Source: Semisulcospira habei (Eukaryota > Mollusca > Gastropoda > Semisulcospiridae). Taken from it: a DNA stretch of 64,000 nucleotides. Position numbers and translations under genes: made by a program. The notes beneath the pieces were generated by a model that searched no databases, had not been told where the DNA came from, and saw nothing but the letters and a program-made list of their open reading frames with translations. Positions within the stretch are counted from its first letter, which is position 1. Every line of letters starts with the position of its first letter. Shown one piece after another: positions 20,337-32,030 of the stretch. Where the stretch lies: assembly GCA_036245525.1 (NCBI GenBank), contig BTPG01000004.1, forward strand, positions 230,052,153-230,116,152, given 5' to 3'.

Positions 20337-22480
20337 TTATGTGGCTTCTGGCCTGTGTGTGTCAGCATGTGTTTTCAAGTGATCAGATCGAATGAAACTA
20401 GCACTACATTCTGTACATTTATGTGGCTTCTGGCTTGTGTGTATCAGCATGTGTGTTTTCAAGTAACCAGAACGAGTGAAACTAGCAATACATACTGTAC
20501 ACTTATGTGGCTTCTGGCCTGTGTGTGTCATCATGTGTCTTTTCAAGTGACCAGATTGAGTGAAACTAGCACTACAGTCTGTACACATGTGTGGCTTCTG
20601 GCCTGTGTGTATCAGCATGTGCGTTTTCAAGAGACCAGATTGAGTGAAACTAGCATTACATTCTGTACACTTATGTGGCTTCTGGCCTGTGTGTGTCAGC
20701 ATGTGTGTTTTCAAGTTACCAGATTGAGTGAATCTAGCACTACATTCTGTACATTTATGTGGCTTCTGACCTGTGTGTATCAGAATGTGTGTTTTCAAGT
20801 GACCAGATTGAGTGAAAAGAGCACTACATACTGTACACTTATGTGCCTTCTGGCCTGTGTGTGTCAGCATGTGTATTTTCAATTGATCAGATCGAGTGAA
20901 ACTAGCCCTACATACTGTACATTTGTGTGGCTTCTGGCCTGTGTGTGTCAGCATGTGTTTTTTCAAATGACCAGATTGAGTGAAACTAGCACTACATTCT
21001 GCACACTTATGTGGCTTCTGGCGCATGTGTGTCAACATGTGTGTTTTCAAGGTACCAGATTGAGTGAAACTAGCACATTCTGTACATTTGTGTGGCTTCT
21101 GGCCTGTGTGTGTCAGCATGTGTTTTTTCAAGTGGCCAGATTGAGTGAAACTAGCACTACATTCTGTACATGCATGTTCCTTCTGGCCTGTGTGTGTCAG
21201 CATGTGTGTTTTCAAGTGATCAGATCGAGTGAAACTAGCCCTACATACTGTACATTTGTGTGGCTTCTGGCCTGTGTGTTTCATCATGTGTTTTTTCAAG
21301 TTACCAGATTGAGTGAAACTAGCACTACATTCTGTACACTTATGTGGCTTCTGGCCCGTGTGTGTCAGCATGTGTGTTTTCAAAGCATAACATCTTGTAA
21401 AACTAGCACTACATTCTGTACACTTATGTGGCTTCTGGCCTGTGTGTGTCAGCATGTGTGTTTTCAAAGTATAATATCTTGTAAAACTAGCACTACATTC
21501 TGTACACTTATGTGGCTTCTGGCCTGTGTGTGTCAGCATGTGTGTTTTCAAGTGACCAGATCGAGTGAAACCAGCACTACATTCTGTACACTTATGTGGC
21601 TTCTGGTCTGTGTGTGTCAGCATGTGTCTTTTCATGGTACCACATAAACCAAAGCTAGCACTACACTCTGTACACCTATGTGGCTTCTGGCATATGTAAG
21701 CGCCACTTAAACCATCTTCTGTACATATAGGTGGCTTCTGGAAAGATGCCTTACAGCGCCAACAAAACCATGTTCTCCCACTTGGTGTATCAGCTGATGT
21801 CTGTACATCAATACATGCACTGTCAGCTGTAGTTGTCTTCTGCTCTGTGGTAACAGTGTGAGGCTTCTGCCCTGTGTGAGTAGACATGTGTTGCATCAAC
21901 TGACTGGCCAATTGGAAACATGCATCACACAACCCACATACAAATGGCATCCGGCTCTCTTCAGCACTGGGACTTTCTGTGGTCAAGGGGTTTCTTTCTG
22001 TTGACAAAGTTCTACCGTCAAGACCCACAGATACTCCCGAGTCACAGTCCATGTCACTGATAACACCAGACACAGAGTTAGACTGTAGCTTGATGTCATG
22101 TGTAGAGTCACAGTCCATGTCGCTGTAAACACTGGGCACATAGATTGACGCTAGCTTGATGTCAGGTTCCTGATTAACACCAGACTCTTTGCTGGTCCCA
22201 AGTTCTAGCTGCACAACAGGTTCGGCCTTGACAGCTGGCTCCAGTTTGACTTCTGGGTGTTGGACAGGACTGTCTCTATCCACACCAGTAGTGTTGTCTG
22301 TGTTTTCACCAGTAATATTGTCTGTGTCTTTACCAGTCATATTGTCTGTGTCTTCACTAATAATGTTGACTGTGTCTTCACCAGCCATGTTGACTGTGTC
22401 ATCATCACCAGTAGCTGTAAAGTCCCTGTGGTGTCCATCTGTCTCAGAGTAAGCCAGTGGTGTTTCTGCTTCTTCCTCTT
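20337..22480 (-). CDS. multi-C2H2 zinc-finger protein, last coding exon
   Basis: Probable nuclear DNA-binding protein; target unknown. The frame is open for about 715 codons. Residues 1 to about 180 are acidic, with repeated DTxN(I/M) phrases and two sumoylation-type motifs (VKLEP, VKAEP). One isolated finger (CGLCDACF...HMSTH) is followed by a degenerate one lacking its histidines (CWRCKASFQ). Then 16 tandem fingers of the form [17 protein letters not shown] follow, joined by TGQKPH linkers instead of the usual TGEKPY. One finger is a residue short (CTECASF). In the last in-frame finger two bases are missing (about 20368), which changes the end to [10 protein letters not shown] and a stop; at least one more finger follows out of frame to about 20140. 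I start the exon at 22480 because CCTGTTTATTTTCCCAG directly upstream is a good acceptor. An ATG at 22502 would lie in that intron. Fingers are near-identical, so copy number is probably unstable. Confidence 0.8.
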
Positions 22481-22742
22481 CTGGGAAAATAAACAGGACC
22501 ATGGGTGTGAATATCTATGTGCAGACAATCGGATCAACTGACATCATGAGAATTTAACACAGAAAGAAGAAACACCTCTAGACAGCACACATTCCTGTTT
22601 GTTCAAAAAAACACGCTTGTACTGGTGAGTGATACAAAGTCTAGCACACAAAACGTTTCAATTAACTGCAAGACAATGTGTTCCTCTCTCGCTCTTTTAC
22701 ACACACCTTGACACTGACAAACTCACAAAACATAACATGACC
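22481..22742 (-). other. intron start upstream of the zinc-finger exon
   Basis: The acceptor CCTGTTTATTTTCCCAG ends at 22481 (minus strand). Upstream sequence to 22742 is unique and without open frames. Confidence 0.55.
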
Positions 22743-24172
22743 ACCGGAGTTAGTTGATCATTACAGTGTCTGTATTTGTGTTGTACCAGTAGTGGGAGTT
22801 AGTTGATCATTACTGTGTCTGTATTTGTGCTGTACCAGTAGTGGGTGTTAGTTGATCATTACAGTGTCTGTGCTGTACCAGTAGTGGGAGTTAGTTGATC
22901 ATTACAGTGTCTGTATTTGTGCTGTACCAGTAGTGGGAGTTAGTTGATCATTACAGTGTCTGTATTTGTGCTGTACCAGTAGTGGGAGTTAGTTGATCAT
23001 TACTGTCTGTATTTGCGCTGTACCAGTAGTGGGAGTTAGTTGATCATTACAGTGTCTGTATTTGTGCTGTACCAGTAGTGGGTGTTAGTTGATCATTACA
23101 GTGTCTGTATTTGTGCTGTACCAGTAGTGGGTGTTAGTTGATCATTACAGTGTCTGTGCTGTACCAGTAGTGGGAGTTAGTTGATCATTACTGTCTGTAT
23201 TTGCGCTGTACCAGTAGTGGGAGTTAGTCGATCATTACAGTGTCTGTATTTGTGCTGTACCAGTAGTGGGTGTTAGTTGATCATTACAGTGTCTGTGCTG
23301 TACCAGTAGTGGGAGTTAGTTGATCATTACTGTCTGTATTTGCGCTGTACCAGTAGTGGGAGTTAGTCGATCATTACAGTGTCTGTATTTGTGCTGTACC
23401 AGTAGTGGGAGTTAGTTGATCATTACAGTGTCTGTATTTGTGCTGTACCAGTAGTGGGTGTTAGTTGATCATTACAGTGTCTGTGCTGTACCAGTAGTGG
23501 GAGTTAGTTGATCATTACTGTCTGTATTTGCGCTGTACCAGTAGTGGGAGTTAGTCGATCATTACAGTGTCTGTATTTGTGCTGTACCAGTAGTGGGAGT
23601 TAGTTGATCATTACAGTGTCTGTATTTGTGCTGTACCAGTAGTGGGAGTTAGTTGATCATTACAGTGTCTGTATTTGTGCTGTACCAGTAGTGGGAGTTA
23701 GTTGATCATTACAGTGTCTGTATTTGTGTTGTACCAGTAGTGGGAGTTAGTTGATCATTACAGTGTCTGTGCTGTACCAGTAGTGGGTGTTAGTTGATCA
23801 TTACAGTGTCTGTGTTGTACCAATAGTGGGAGTTAGTTGATCATTACAGTGTCTGTATTTGTGCTGTACCAGTAGTGGGAGTTAGTTGATTATTACAGTG
23901 TCTGTATTTGTGCTGTACCAGTAGTGGGTGTTAGTTCATCATTACAGTGTCTGTATCTGTGCTGTACCAGTAGGTAGTGGGAGTTAGTTGATCATTACAG
24001 TGTCTGTGCTGTACCAGTAGTGGGAGTTAGTTGATCATTACAGTGTCTGTATTTGTGCTGTACCAGTAGTGGGAGTTAGTTGATCATTAAAGAGTCTGTA
24101 TTTGTGCTGTACCAATAGTGGGAGTTAGTTGATCATTAAAGAGTCTGTATTTGTGCTGTACCAATAGTGGGT
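22743..24172. repeat. 49-bp minisatellite, about 30 units
   Basis: Unit AGTTAGTTGATCATTACAGT + GTCTGTATTTGTGCTGTACC + AGTAGTGGG. Shorter variants lack TATTTGTG (41 bp) or AGTG, and these variants are arranged in a repeating order (about 23000-23540), showing higher-order duplication. Lies in the putative intron of the zinc-finger gene. Confidence 0.95.
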
Positions 24173-24925
24173 GTCATCAAGGAATGTGACTGCAGATGAA
24201 AAGTGACATGATTTGCACAACAAACTCATTAACTATTATAAGCTAGCGCCATCATACTGATTTTACAATTATTTCATGAAACGGCAATGCAAATTAACAA
24301 ATTATATTCAAACAAGTCATCCCAGTACAGTTACAAATTATAGTCAAATAAAGCCAGTACAGTTTCACGTTACATATACATGTAGTCAATATTGTAAGCC
24401 GCCCATAAAACTAGAATGCCTACTACAGTCATTTAGAACAGAATAGCTGAAAACGCAGAGCTTGGCTGTTCAATTATGGATGCAGAAAGTATTACCAGAC
24501 CCAAGACAATACTAACGAAAAAAATGCCATTTGGGCGCCTGCATGTTTTTTTTTTTCAAATTTCAGTGCTAATGACCATAACAGATTTTGAGGAACAAAT
24601 GTTATGGCATGAAGCTGCAATAGTGTGATGGTGGACAATCAAAACCCACAGCACAGATCAGCCTCAGTTTGACTGTTTGACTGGTGCAAAACTGGCTTGA
24701 GTTTCCAAATGCCTGGCTGTTTGGAACCCTTGACACATGCACTTGGCTTTAAGGATGCAGAGAGGACAGACTATCTCGTCAAAACACAAAAATACGAATG
24801 TGTACCTTAGTAGCATTTACGGTGCAAGTATGGTCCTCCAAGGGTTGCAAACTTTTCTAGATGTAAAAGACGTCTTTTAGCCGTCTTTTACACCACGCAG
24901 TGTAGCCATCGCAATACACCAAACA
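24173..24925. other. intron or intergenic; faint duplicate of 19125-19200
   Basis: GATTTGCACAACAAACTCAT (24213) resembles GATTTGCACAACAAGCCCAT (19139) with more shared sequence on both sides, suggesting an old dispersed or duplicated segment around the zinc-finger exon. No gene seen. Confidence 0.4.
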
Positions 24926-25290
24926 AGAAAGGCAAAGCCCTTATGGCTCATGTGTATTGACCGATCCACATGTCTGACAATAAGTAAAGGAATGTCTTCT
25001 GCACTAACAAAATCTATGTTTTCTCAAATTTAATCAGTTTTCACACATCTGTGAAACCCCCGTGACCCTTGACCTTTGCGATTAGTCAACTAAATTAGGA
25101 TACATAGGAAGGTCTTGTCATCAGCTACCTTTGTGCCAAATTTGATTGAAAAGTTTGCAAAAATGTTCATAACTATAATTATTGGCATTTGATACACATT
25201 TGTCGACATCTTGTGACCCTTGACCTTTCCGAGGGGTCATCCAAATTAGTATACATAGATAGGTCTTACCATCAGGTATCTCTGTAGCAA
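24926..25290 (+). repeat. dispersed repeat D with DR1-like sites, short copy
   Basis: Two units of the same family as 42236-44950 (GGCAAAGCCCTTATGGCTCA, ACCATCAGGTATCTCTGTAG). TGACCCTTGACCT occurs at 25062-25074 and 25214-25226. Confidence 0.85.
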
Positions 25291-25302
25291 CGACACAGAA
25301 AT

Positions 25303-25445
25303 GATATGGAAATGGTGTAGAAATGGTAATGATATGGAAATGGTGTGGAAATGGTAATGATATGGAAATGGTGTAGAAATGGTAATGATATGGAAATGGT
25401 AATGATATGGAAATGGTGTAGAAATGGTAATGATATGGAAATGGA
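25303..25445. repeat. 28-bp minisatellite, about 5 units
   Basis: Unit GATATGGAAATGGTGTAGAA + ATGGTAAT. A related phrase in inverse orientation occurs at 41455-41560. Confidence 0.85.
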
Positions 25446-25483
25446 CTCAAAAATGCACACACACCCACACAAGTACACACGTG

Positions 25484-25900
25484 CTCTCTCCCTCTCTCTC
25501 TTTCGTCTTTCTCTGGATGTCTTCTCTGTCTGTATGTTTGACTCTCTCTCTCTCTGGTTCTCTCTCGCCTGTCTCTGTCTTCTCTGTTTCTGTCTGTCTT
25601 TCTCTCTATCATTTCTCTCTGTCTGTCTGCGTCTCATCTCTCTCTATTTCTCTTCTCTGCCCCCCCCCCCCTCTCCTTCTGTCTCTCTCGTCTCTGTTGG
25701 TCTGTCTTTCTGTCACTTTCAGTCTGTCTAAGAAAGGCATGGGGATGGGTAGAGAGATAGAGAGGGAGAGAGAACGAGTAGAGAAAGCGAGTCTCTCTCT
25801 CTCTCTCTCTCCGTCCCTGTCTCTCTCTCTGTTTCGTCTGTCACTATCTCTCTCGGCAGTCTGTCAGTCTCTGTATGTGTCTGTCTGTCTCTTTCTGAAA
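25484..25900. repeat. CT/GA-rich low-complexity tract
   Basis: Mostly TCTC/TGTC repeats with a C-run at 25661-25670 and a short GAGA block at 25750-25790. Open frames here are compositional. Confidence 0.85.
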
Positions 25901-26203
25901 GAAAACAATATGGGATGAACCATAACCCTCAAAGTCCAATTCCATATGCAAGCTGTCCTCGCTGTCAAGGATCTCTACCTTTCGTCTTTGACCTGATCCT
26001 GATGTTGAAAAATCTCCTATTGAAAAAGCTTCGCAGATCTGACAATGTGTCAGCGAGCTCTATAACGGCTCAGTGCATGCACGACATTGGTTCGTCAAAC
26101 ATCGTTTGTCATAAGGTATTTTTTTGTCTTTACGTAATTTTGCATTTTACGTGATGTAAATTTCAGTTTCGCTTCAAGACTTTACAAAATGGTGACAAAA
26201 CTA

Positions 26204-26411
26204 GAATTTCACGTTATGTGTTGTTCCGCAACTCGTCTGTCTTATACGTCGGCAGTGTTTCACGATATGTGTTGTTCCGTAACTAGTCTGTCTTATACAT
26301 CCACAATGTTTCATGATATGTGTTGTTCCATAACTAGTCTGTCTTATATGTCCACAGTGTTTCACGAGATGTGTTGTTCCGTAACTAGTCTGTCTTATAC
26401 GTCGGCAGTGT
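26204..26411. repeat. 51-bp minisatellite, about 4 units
   Basis: Unit TTTCACGATATGTGTTGTTC + CGTAACTAGTCTGTCTTATA + CGTCGGCAGTG. 51 is 17 codons, so the frame stays open on both strands; no other coding evidence. Confidence 0.9.
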
Positions 26412-26466
26412 GAGGTAGCAGACATGTCAGGCTTGATACACCAGCACAAAAATGGCAACAAGAGGG

Positions 26467-27302
26467 CAGGGCTCGAAATTAGCGGGGGCCCGGGGCCAAA
26501 AACCCGCAAAGTTGATTTCGGGCTCGGAAAGTTGAAAAACGAAGGGCCCGCTTGGCCCGCAAAGTAATTCGTCTGCTACAGCTAGCTCTACTCGGCAGTT
26601 TCGTATTTGGGCCAAGGGAAGCAACCCACACCGGTGCCCTCACTCACAGTAATAGTATTGTGTTCTTTTTTTCTTTTTTTTTGTTATTGTATTTTTAGTT
26701 TACTTCTGTTAACTCAAGTGCACATAAGTGTAATATGAATAGATGATTAAAAAAAAAAAAAAAAAAAGGCAAAATCTGTTTGTTTCACTTTAGTTTATCA
26801 GGAAGAGTACTGTTAAGTTTAGTTCCCTTTCATGGTTTTGTTTTGAACTTTTGTGCATTGAGGTCAGATTTTTTGTTAGGTTACTCATATTAAAAATTTA
26901 TGATGTGTATTGTGCAATACTCAGTCACAAAACTGAAAAGTATTATACAAGAGACTCACTTGATTTTTTTCTATTTTGTTTAATGGCCATTTCAGGCTCA
27001 CTAGTCACTGGAATATGTGTGTCACTGAATGTGTGTGTGTGTTTTTCCCCCTTTTTTGTTGGTAATGTTTGAAAGTGAAAGAAAAGGCAAATAAAAATGA
27101 CATCACTCAGCAAAACTGGAAATTCAATTGTTTTTATTTTAGATTATCAGACAAATTGTACTTTCTACTTATTATATTGTCAATAATTCTTTTGTTTGCA
27201 TTATTTTTCAAAGTTGGGCCCCGAAAGTTGCTTGTGGGCCCTCAAATTTTTCAATCAAGGGGCCCGGTGGCCCCCAAAGAAAAAAGTTAATTTCTAGCCC
27301 TG
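26467..27302. mobile_element. short non-autonomous DNA element with 6-bp duplication
   Basis: The ends are inverted: CAGGGCTCGAAATTAGCG on the left and TTAATTTCTAGCCCTG on the right. AGAGGG sits directly outside both ends (26461-26466, 27303-27308) as a putative target-site duplication. The subterminal DNA has GGGCCC-rich blocks at both ends. Interior: A-run (26750-26767), no transposase. The CAGGGCTCGAAATTA end resembles ends of hAT-like elements I have seen, but those make 8-bp duplications, so the superfamily is uncertain. Confidence 0.65.
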
Positions 27303-27477
27303 AGAGGGTGAAAGCTGTACTGTGCTCTTCGTGGTATTTCAGTAACTCGGTGTCCTGGACATGTATGTTCTTGGGACATGTGACATACTTGTGCATGTGT
27401 ATGCTTGCATGTACGTGTACTCATGCCCCCATATGGTGTCTTACATGTGGGTGCATGCACATGTGTGTACGTGTACC

Positions 27478-28440
27478 AGGTACAATACAATACAATACAA
27501 CTTTATTGTCTGTTCGAGTCAGGGCACGACAGAAATTTGCCTTTCGGCTCGTCATGAAACAACAATATAAGACATTAACGAAAGCTACAAGATCATATCA
27601 TGAAAAATTATCATTGCAGCAATCTATCACAAGCAATCTGTCACAAGATGGGAGGTAATGTTAAGTAGATCATACTTATCGCGGCGTTATAAACTAGAGT
27701 TCAAAATCGAGACAGCAGTTGGAATAAAAGACTTCTTAAAAACATTCCTTTTGGCAAGTGGCATGTTGAAACGTCTGCCTGATGGTAGCATTTGAAACTG
27801 ATCAGATAGTGGGTGACGAGGATCATTGACAATGCTAGCAGCTATCCTTCGGACAGCTCTATGGTACAGATCATCTACTGGGTACTGTCCTAGGCCAATG
27901 ATCTTCTCAGCTGTTCTGACGATACGTGACAGTCTGCCCCTGTTTTTCATACTGAGGTTGCCATACCAAGCAGTGATGTTAAAAGTCAGTATGCTTTCGA
28001 TCAGGCTTCTATAAACGGACTCTAAAACCCTGGAACCGACATCAAAACTTCTCAGTTTCCTAAGAAGGTACAGTCGCTGGTTTGCTTTTTTCACAATCAG
28101 ATCGGTGTTTCCAGTGAAGGACAGCCCACTATCCACGACTGTGCCAAGGTATTTAAATTCAGTGACCACCTCTACAGGTTAATTATTAGTCGAGACAGGT
28201 ACAAAAATGTCATAAACTTTCCTGTCATCAATGACGAGTTCCTTGGTTTTCTGTACATTCATTTCCAGAAAACTATCTTTGCACCATGACTCTAATACTG
28301 CTATCTGTGCAAAGTACTCAGCCAGACTGTCTTCTTTTTGGAGTAGGCGTACAAGGGCCATGTCATCTGAGAACTTTAAGAGACGAGAAGTGGCAGTGTG
28401 ACAACGCATATGGTCTGTGTATATAGAAAACAATGTAATA
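27478..28440 (-). mobile_element. L2-like LINE, 5'-truncated
   Basis: On the minus strand: KFSDDMALVRLLQKEDS (F-DD active site, about 28375), NVQKTKELVIDDRK, then after a stop TEFKYLGTVVDSGLSF, LYLLRKLRSFDVGSRVL, AEKIIGLGQYPVDDLYHRA and SDQFQMLPSGRRF. The 3' UTR ends with ACAATAAAGTTGTATTG and a (TGTAT)n tail at 27506-27480. Same group as 16330-17587 and 31530-39035. Confidence 0.85.
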
Positions 28441-28496
28441 TGTTTATTATTGGGGCATGTGTGCGTGTTCCTGGGACATGTGACCTGCTTTATTCA

Positions 28497-28553
28497 GCGC
28501 TTAGAGCTACTTTTAGAATAAGCGCTTAACAAATCTTTTTTATTTATTATTAT
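28497..28553. other. LINE/SINE 3'-end-like fragment
   Basis: AGCGCTTA ... AATAAGCGCTTAACAAAT with (ATT)n is the kind of 3' end shared by many CR1-type elements and SINEs. Similar pieces lie at 38695-38765 and 47341-47440. Confidence 0.35.
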
Positions 28554-28875
28554 GTGTGCTTGCATGCATGTGCCTGTACACACGTATATGTGGGTGCATG
28601 TACATGTGTGTATGGCTGTGTGTGTGCAGGTGCAAATATACCATGCGTGGATTTGATGTACATTGTCTGGGAATTACTCTTAAAATTACATGTCTGTATA
28701 CATGTGTGTGAGGATGTATGCATTTGTCTGTGTACACTGTCTGGGAATTACTCCTAACATTCTATGTCTGTATATATGTGTGTGAGGATGTGTGTATTTG
28801 TCTATGTACATACTACCAGGTACTTATGTATTGTGTTTATTATTGAGGTAGGTGTGTATGTACCTGTATGCATGC

Positions 28876-28953
<78 letters not shown>

Positions 28954-30330
28954 TTGTGTGTAGGTGCATGTGTGCAACGCATCACGTCCTGCTTCGCAGA
29001 CGCTGCCCAGCTCTTTGGACTCGAGGTCAGTCTGAAAAAGACAGAGGTCCTTCATCAGCCGGCACCCAAGGAAGAGCACTGCCCTCCCCACATCACCATC
29101 GGCGAGTCTGAACTGTACCAGTTTACCTACCTTGGCTGCATCATCACGTCAGACGCCAAGCTGAACAAGGAGCTAGACATCAGGCTGGCAAAAGCGAACA
29201 GGGCTTTCGGGCGACTATTCAAACGGGTGTGGCACAGTCAACAGCTGAAAAAAGGCAGCAAGATCAGCGTGTACAGAGCTGTCATCCTCACCACCCTGCT
29301 GTATGGTTCCGAGTCCTGAGCCCTCTACCGCAGCCAACTACGACTCCTCGAACGCTTCCACCAGCACTGCCTGCGTACCATCCTCGGCATTTACTGGAGT
29401 GACTATGTCACCAACGTCGAGGTCCTTGAACAGGCAGAAACTGTGAGCGTCGAGGCTTTGCTGCTGCGGACACAGCTCCGCTGGGCGGAGCACGTCTCCA
29501 GGATGGAGGATCATCGCCTACCCAAGATCACTCTGTTCGGCGAGCTCGCCAATGGACACTGAGACAGAGGGGCACCAAAGAAGAGATACAAAGACTGTCT
29601 CAAGAAGTCACTTAGTGCCTGCCAAATCGACCACCGCCAGTGGTTTTCACTTGCTGCATACCACGACACCTGGCGCTCCACCATTTACAAGGCAGCCATC
29701 TCCTTTGAGGACTCTCGCAGAGCTAGCCTTAAGGACAAGCGGCTCAGGAGAAAAAACAGAGATACCACAACTCAGAAACCTGGCCAGACCTCCCCCTGCA
29801 GCCACTGCGGTCAAACCTGCCTGTCCTGGATTGGCCTCCGCAGCCACGAGCATGCCTGCAGACATCGTGAGTAACCCCTATAGAATCTCCGTTAGCGAAG
29901 TCAAGCCAAGAGAGAGAGGCATGTGTGCATATGTACCAGGAACATACTATGTGTGTTCTTGGTGCAGGTGACACATGTGCATATACTCATGCACACGTCT
30001 ACATATGTGTGGGTGTGTGTGCATGTGTGTGCAAAGTCACCTTACATGCATTCGATGTACATTGCTGGCTTCTATTTTTAGAATTAAATGCCTGAATACG
30101 TGTGTTTGGATGGTAGCATGTGTCTATGTACATACTACCAGGTACATAGTTTTTTTACAATCAGGGCAGGTGTGTATGTACCTGCATGCATGAATGTGTG
30201 TGGGTATGCATGTCTGTAGGTACATATGTCCCGGGTAGATGCATAGGGTGTCTATTTTTAAAATAAGTATACAGATGTGTGTGTACATGTGCTTGTGTTT
30301 GTGCATGATATATGTCACTAACCATATTAA
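28554..30330. repeat. diverged TGTG-rich repeat, interrupted by a LINE
   Basis: Phrases such as ATGTACATACTACCAGGTAC (28803, 30126) and GGTGTGTATGTACCTG (28851, 30169) recur on both sides of the LINE at 28977-29918. A (TG)n block lies at 28878-28950. Also similar at 27360-27477. Confidence 0.65.
28977..29918 (+). mobile_element. LINE family X (RTE-like with C2H2 tail), 5'-truncated copy
   Basis: Begins inside the reverse transcriptase (RITSCFADAAQLFGLEVSLK) and matches 35851-36795 of the full copy almost base for base. Target duplication GCATGTGTGCA at 28966-28976 and 29919-29929. One TGA replaces the TGG of YGSESW (29319) and another occurs at 29562, so it is inactive. The C-terminus keeps CSHCGQTCLSWIGLRSHEHAC, a C2H2-type finger. 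Confidence 0.93.
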
Positions 30331-30402
30331 CATTACTCTGCAGGGTTCACCAGCATGATATATGATGTCACTAAGCGTATTAACATTACAGTGCAGGGTT
30401 CA
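30306..30402. repeat. 52-bp tandem duplication
   Basis: CATGATATATG(ATG)TCACTAA ... ATTAACATTACNNTGCAGGG + TTCACCA occurs twice. Confidence 0.8.
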
Positions 30403-30568
30403 CCAACACACGTATGTGTGCTGCTTCTGTGACACCAACACTTTCTACTTTTGCTTTACACTATTACAGGACAACAGGGAGCGGTATCAGTGTATGGGCC
30501 ACACCTATGTCATTGTATAGCGTAAATATGGAACTGATTTATAAATATATCGTGATTACAGGAGGAAT

Positions 30569-30912
30569 GATTGATTGATTGTACATTGCTTAAAGTCCCG
30601 ACAGCAACAAGGCTTTCTCAGGACGTGCCTGCACTGCTTGTGAAAAAAATAAAAAAGAAACAGAACATTGAATGTATGTCGCCAGCCGGTCAAATACATT
30701 AAATAAACCTAACACATGGGGCCTAAATAAAGCTAAGACCATTTAGCAACACACATCCAATATCAAGAGCTACAGGCAGTGCAGACAGTAGGGAGAGTTT
30801 TAAAAAGGCAAATACAGGTGAATGGACAAAGGGTAGACAGAAACACATGCCCCAGAATAGAGAGAAAAACCCACCCTGTGGGGCTGACCAGGGTGACCCT
30901 GGGAACTAAAAA
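30569..30912 (-). mobile_element. SINE-like retroposon, family C, copy 4, head-truncated
   Basis: (TTGA)n tail at the left, then the standard family C sequence to GGGAACTAAAA. The last about 45 bases of the head are missing, as expected for 5' truncation during reverse transcription. Confidence 0.85.
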
Positions 30913-31059
30913 CTGTTATTACTCCTGATTCTTACTGCTTAGTCACCATGTTGATCCTTCTGGCTAACTGGATATCTTTCCGAAGCAGGAGAGCGGTAAT
31001 GCTTACCTACAATCATGTCTGTTTGTTTTGGTCTTTTTCTTAAATTTTTTTTTCTCGGT

Positions 31060-31293
31060 TTTGTTTGTACATGTTCTGTGTCAACATGCTGTATGTGTTT
31101 TGTTTGTACATGTTCCCTGTCAACATGCTTATATGTGTTTTGTTTGTACATGTTCTCTGTCAACATGCTGCATGTGTTTTGTTTGTACATGTTCCCTGTC
31201 AACATGCTGCATGTGTTTTGTTCGTACATGTTCTCTGTCAACATGCTGCATGTGTTTTGTTTGTACATGTTCTGTGTCAACATGCTGTATGTC
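31060..31293. repeat. 39-bp minisatellite, 6 units
   Basis: Unit GTGTTTTGTTTGTACATGTT + CTCTGTCAACATGCTGCAT; 39 is 13 codons, which explains long open frames in all forward frames and one reverse frame. Confidence 0.9.
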
Positions 31294-31298
31294 AAACC

Positions 31299-31337
31299 AT
31301 AGACCACAATAACCGGTTATTTATGGTCTATGGTCAA
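31299..31337. repeat. short palindrome
   Basis: ACCATAGACCACAATAACCG then GTTATTTATGGTCTATGGT; arms of about 18 bases, centred on AACCGGTT. Confidence 0.75.
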
Positions 31338-32030
31338 ACACATACTTCATTATATGACAGGAGTATTATGGTATGAAAGATTTGTGTATGAGTTTTGTGT
31401 TTTTTCCTGTCCTCTGTATTTGTTTACCTTAGCTTGCTGCTCTACACTGATAGTACAGTCCACCAGTGTGGTCATGTGCATTCTGCTGCATGTAACTGTC
31501 GCAAATATAGTTCTCATGTATTATGGCTAATTCTCAATGATTTTCGCCCCATCGCTCTCACTTCCCTAGTCATGAAAAGTTTTGAGAAAATTGTCAAAGC
31601 CATGATCACGACCTTCACATTAGGTCAACACATGACCCGCTGCAGTTTGCGTACAGGCCTGGGAGAGGAGTGGAGGATGCCACTCTGACATTACTGAACC
31701 TGATCCATGCGCATCTGGAAAAGAGTAAAGCTCATGCCAGAATCCTCTTCCTTGACCTGAGTTCTGCCTTTAATATGCTTCAGCCACACTTGCTTTTTAA
31801 TAAACTGAGTAATGAGTTTAAACTAGAGAATGAATTGGCCCTGTGGATTCTTGACTTCCTGGTGCGTAGGCCGCATAAGGTGCGTGCTAATGGAACATTG
31901 TCCAATGTTAGGGCTGTGTCCACTGGTTCTCCACAGAGATGTGGGTTATCTCCCCTGATCTACATTCTTTATAATTACTAATGTCTGCGTCAGTTCACAT
32001 CCCAACAGATACTTTGTCAAGTTTTCGGAC

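Noticed and set aside
20310..21647. 445-codon plus-strand open frame
   Set aside because: It is the antisense of the zinc-finger repeat; every 84-bp unit lacks stops on that strand, so length reflects repetition.
25424..25918. 164-codon Ser/Leu-rich frame
   Set aside because: Compositional product of the CT-rich tract with no conserved motif.
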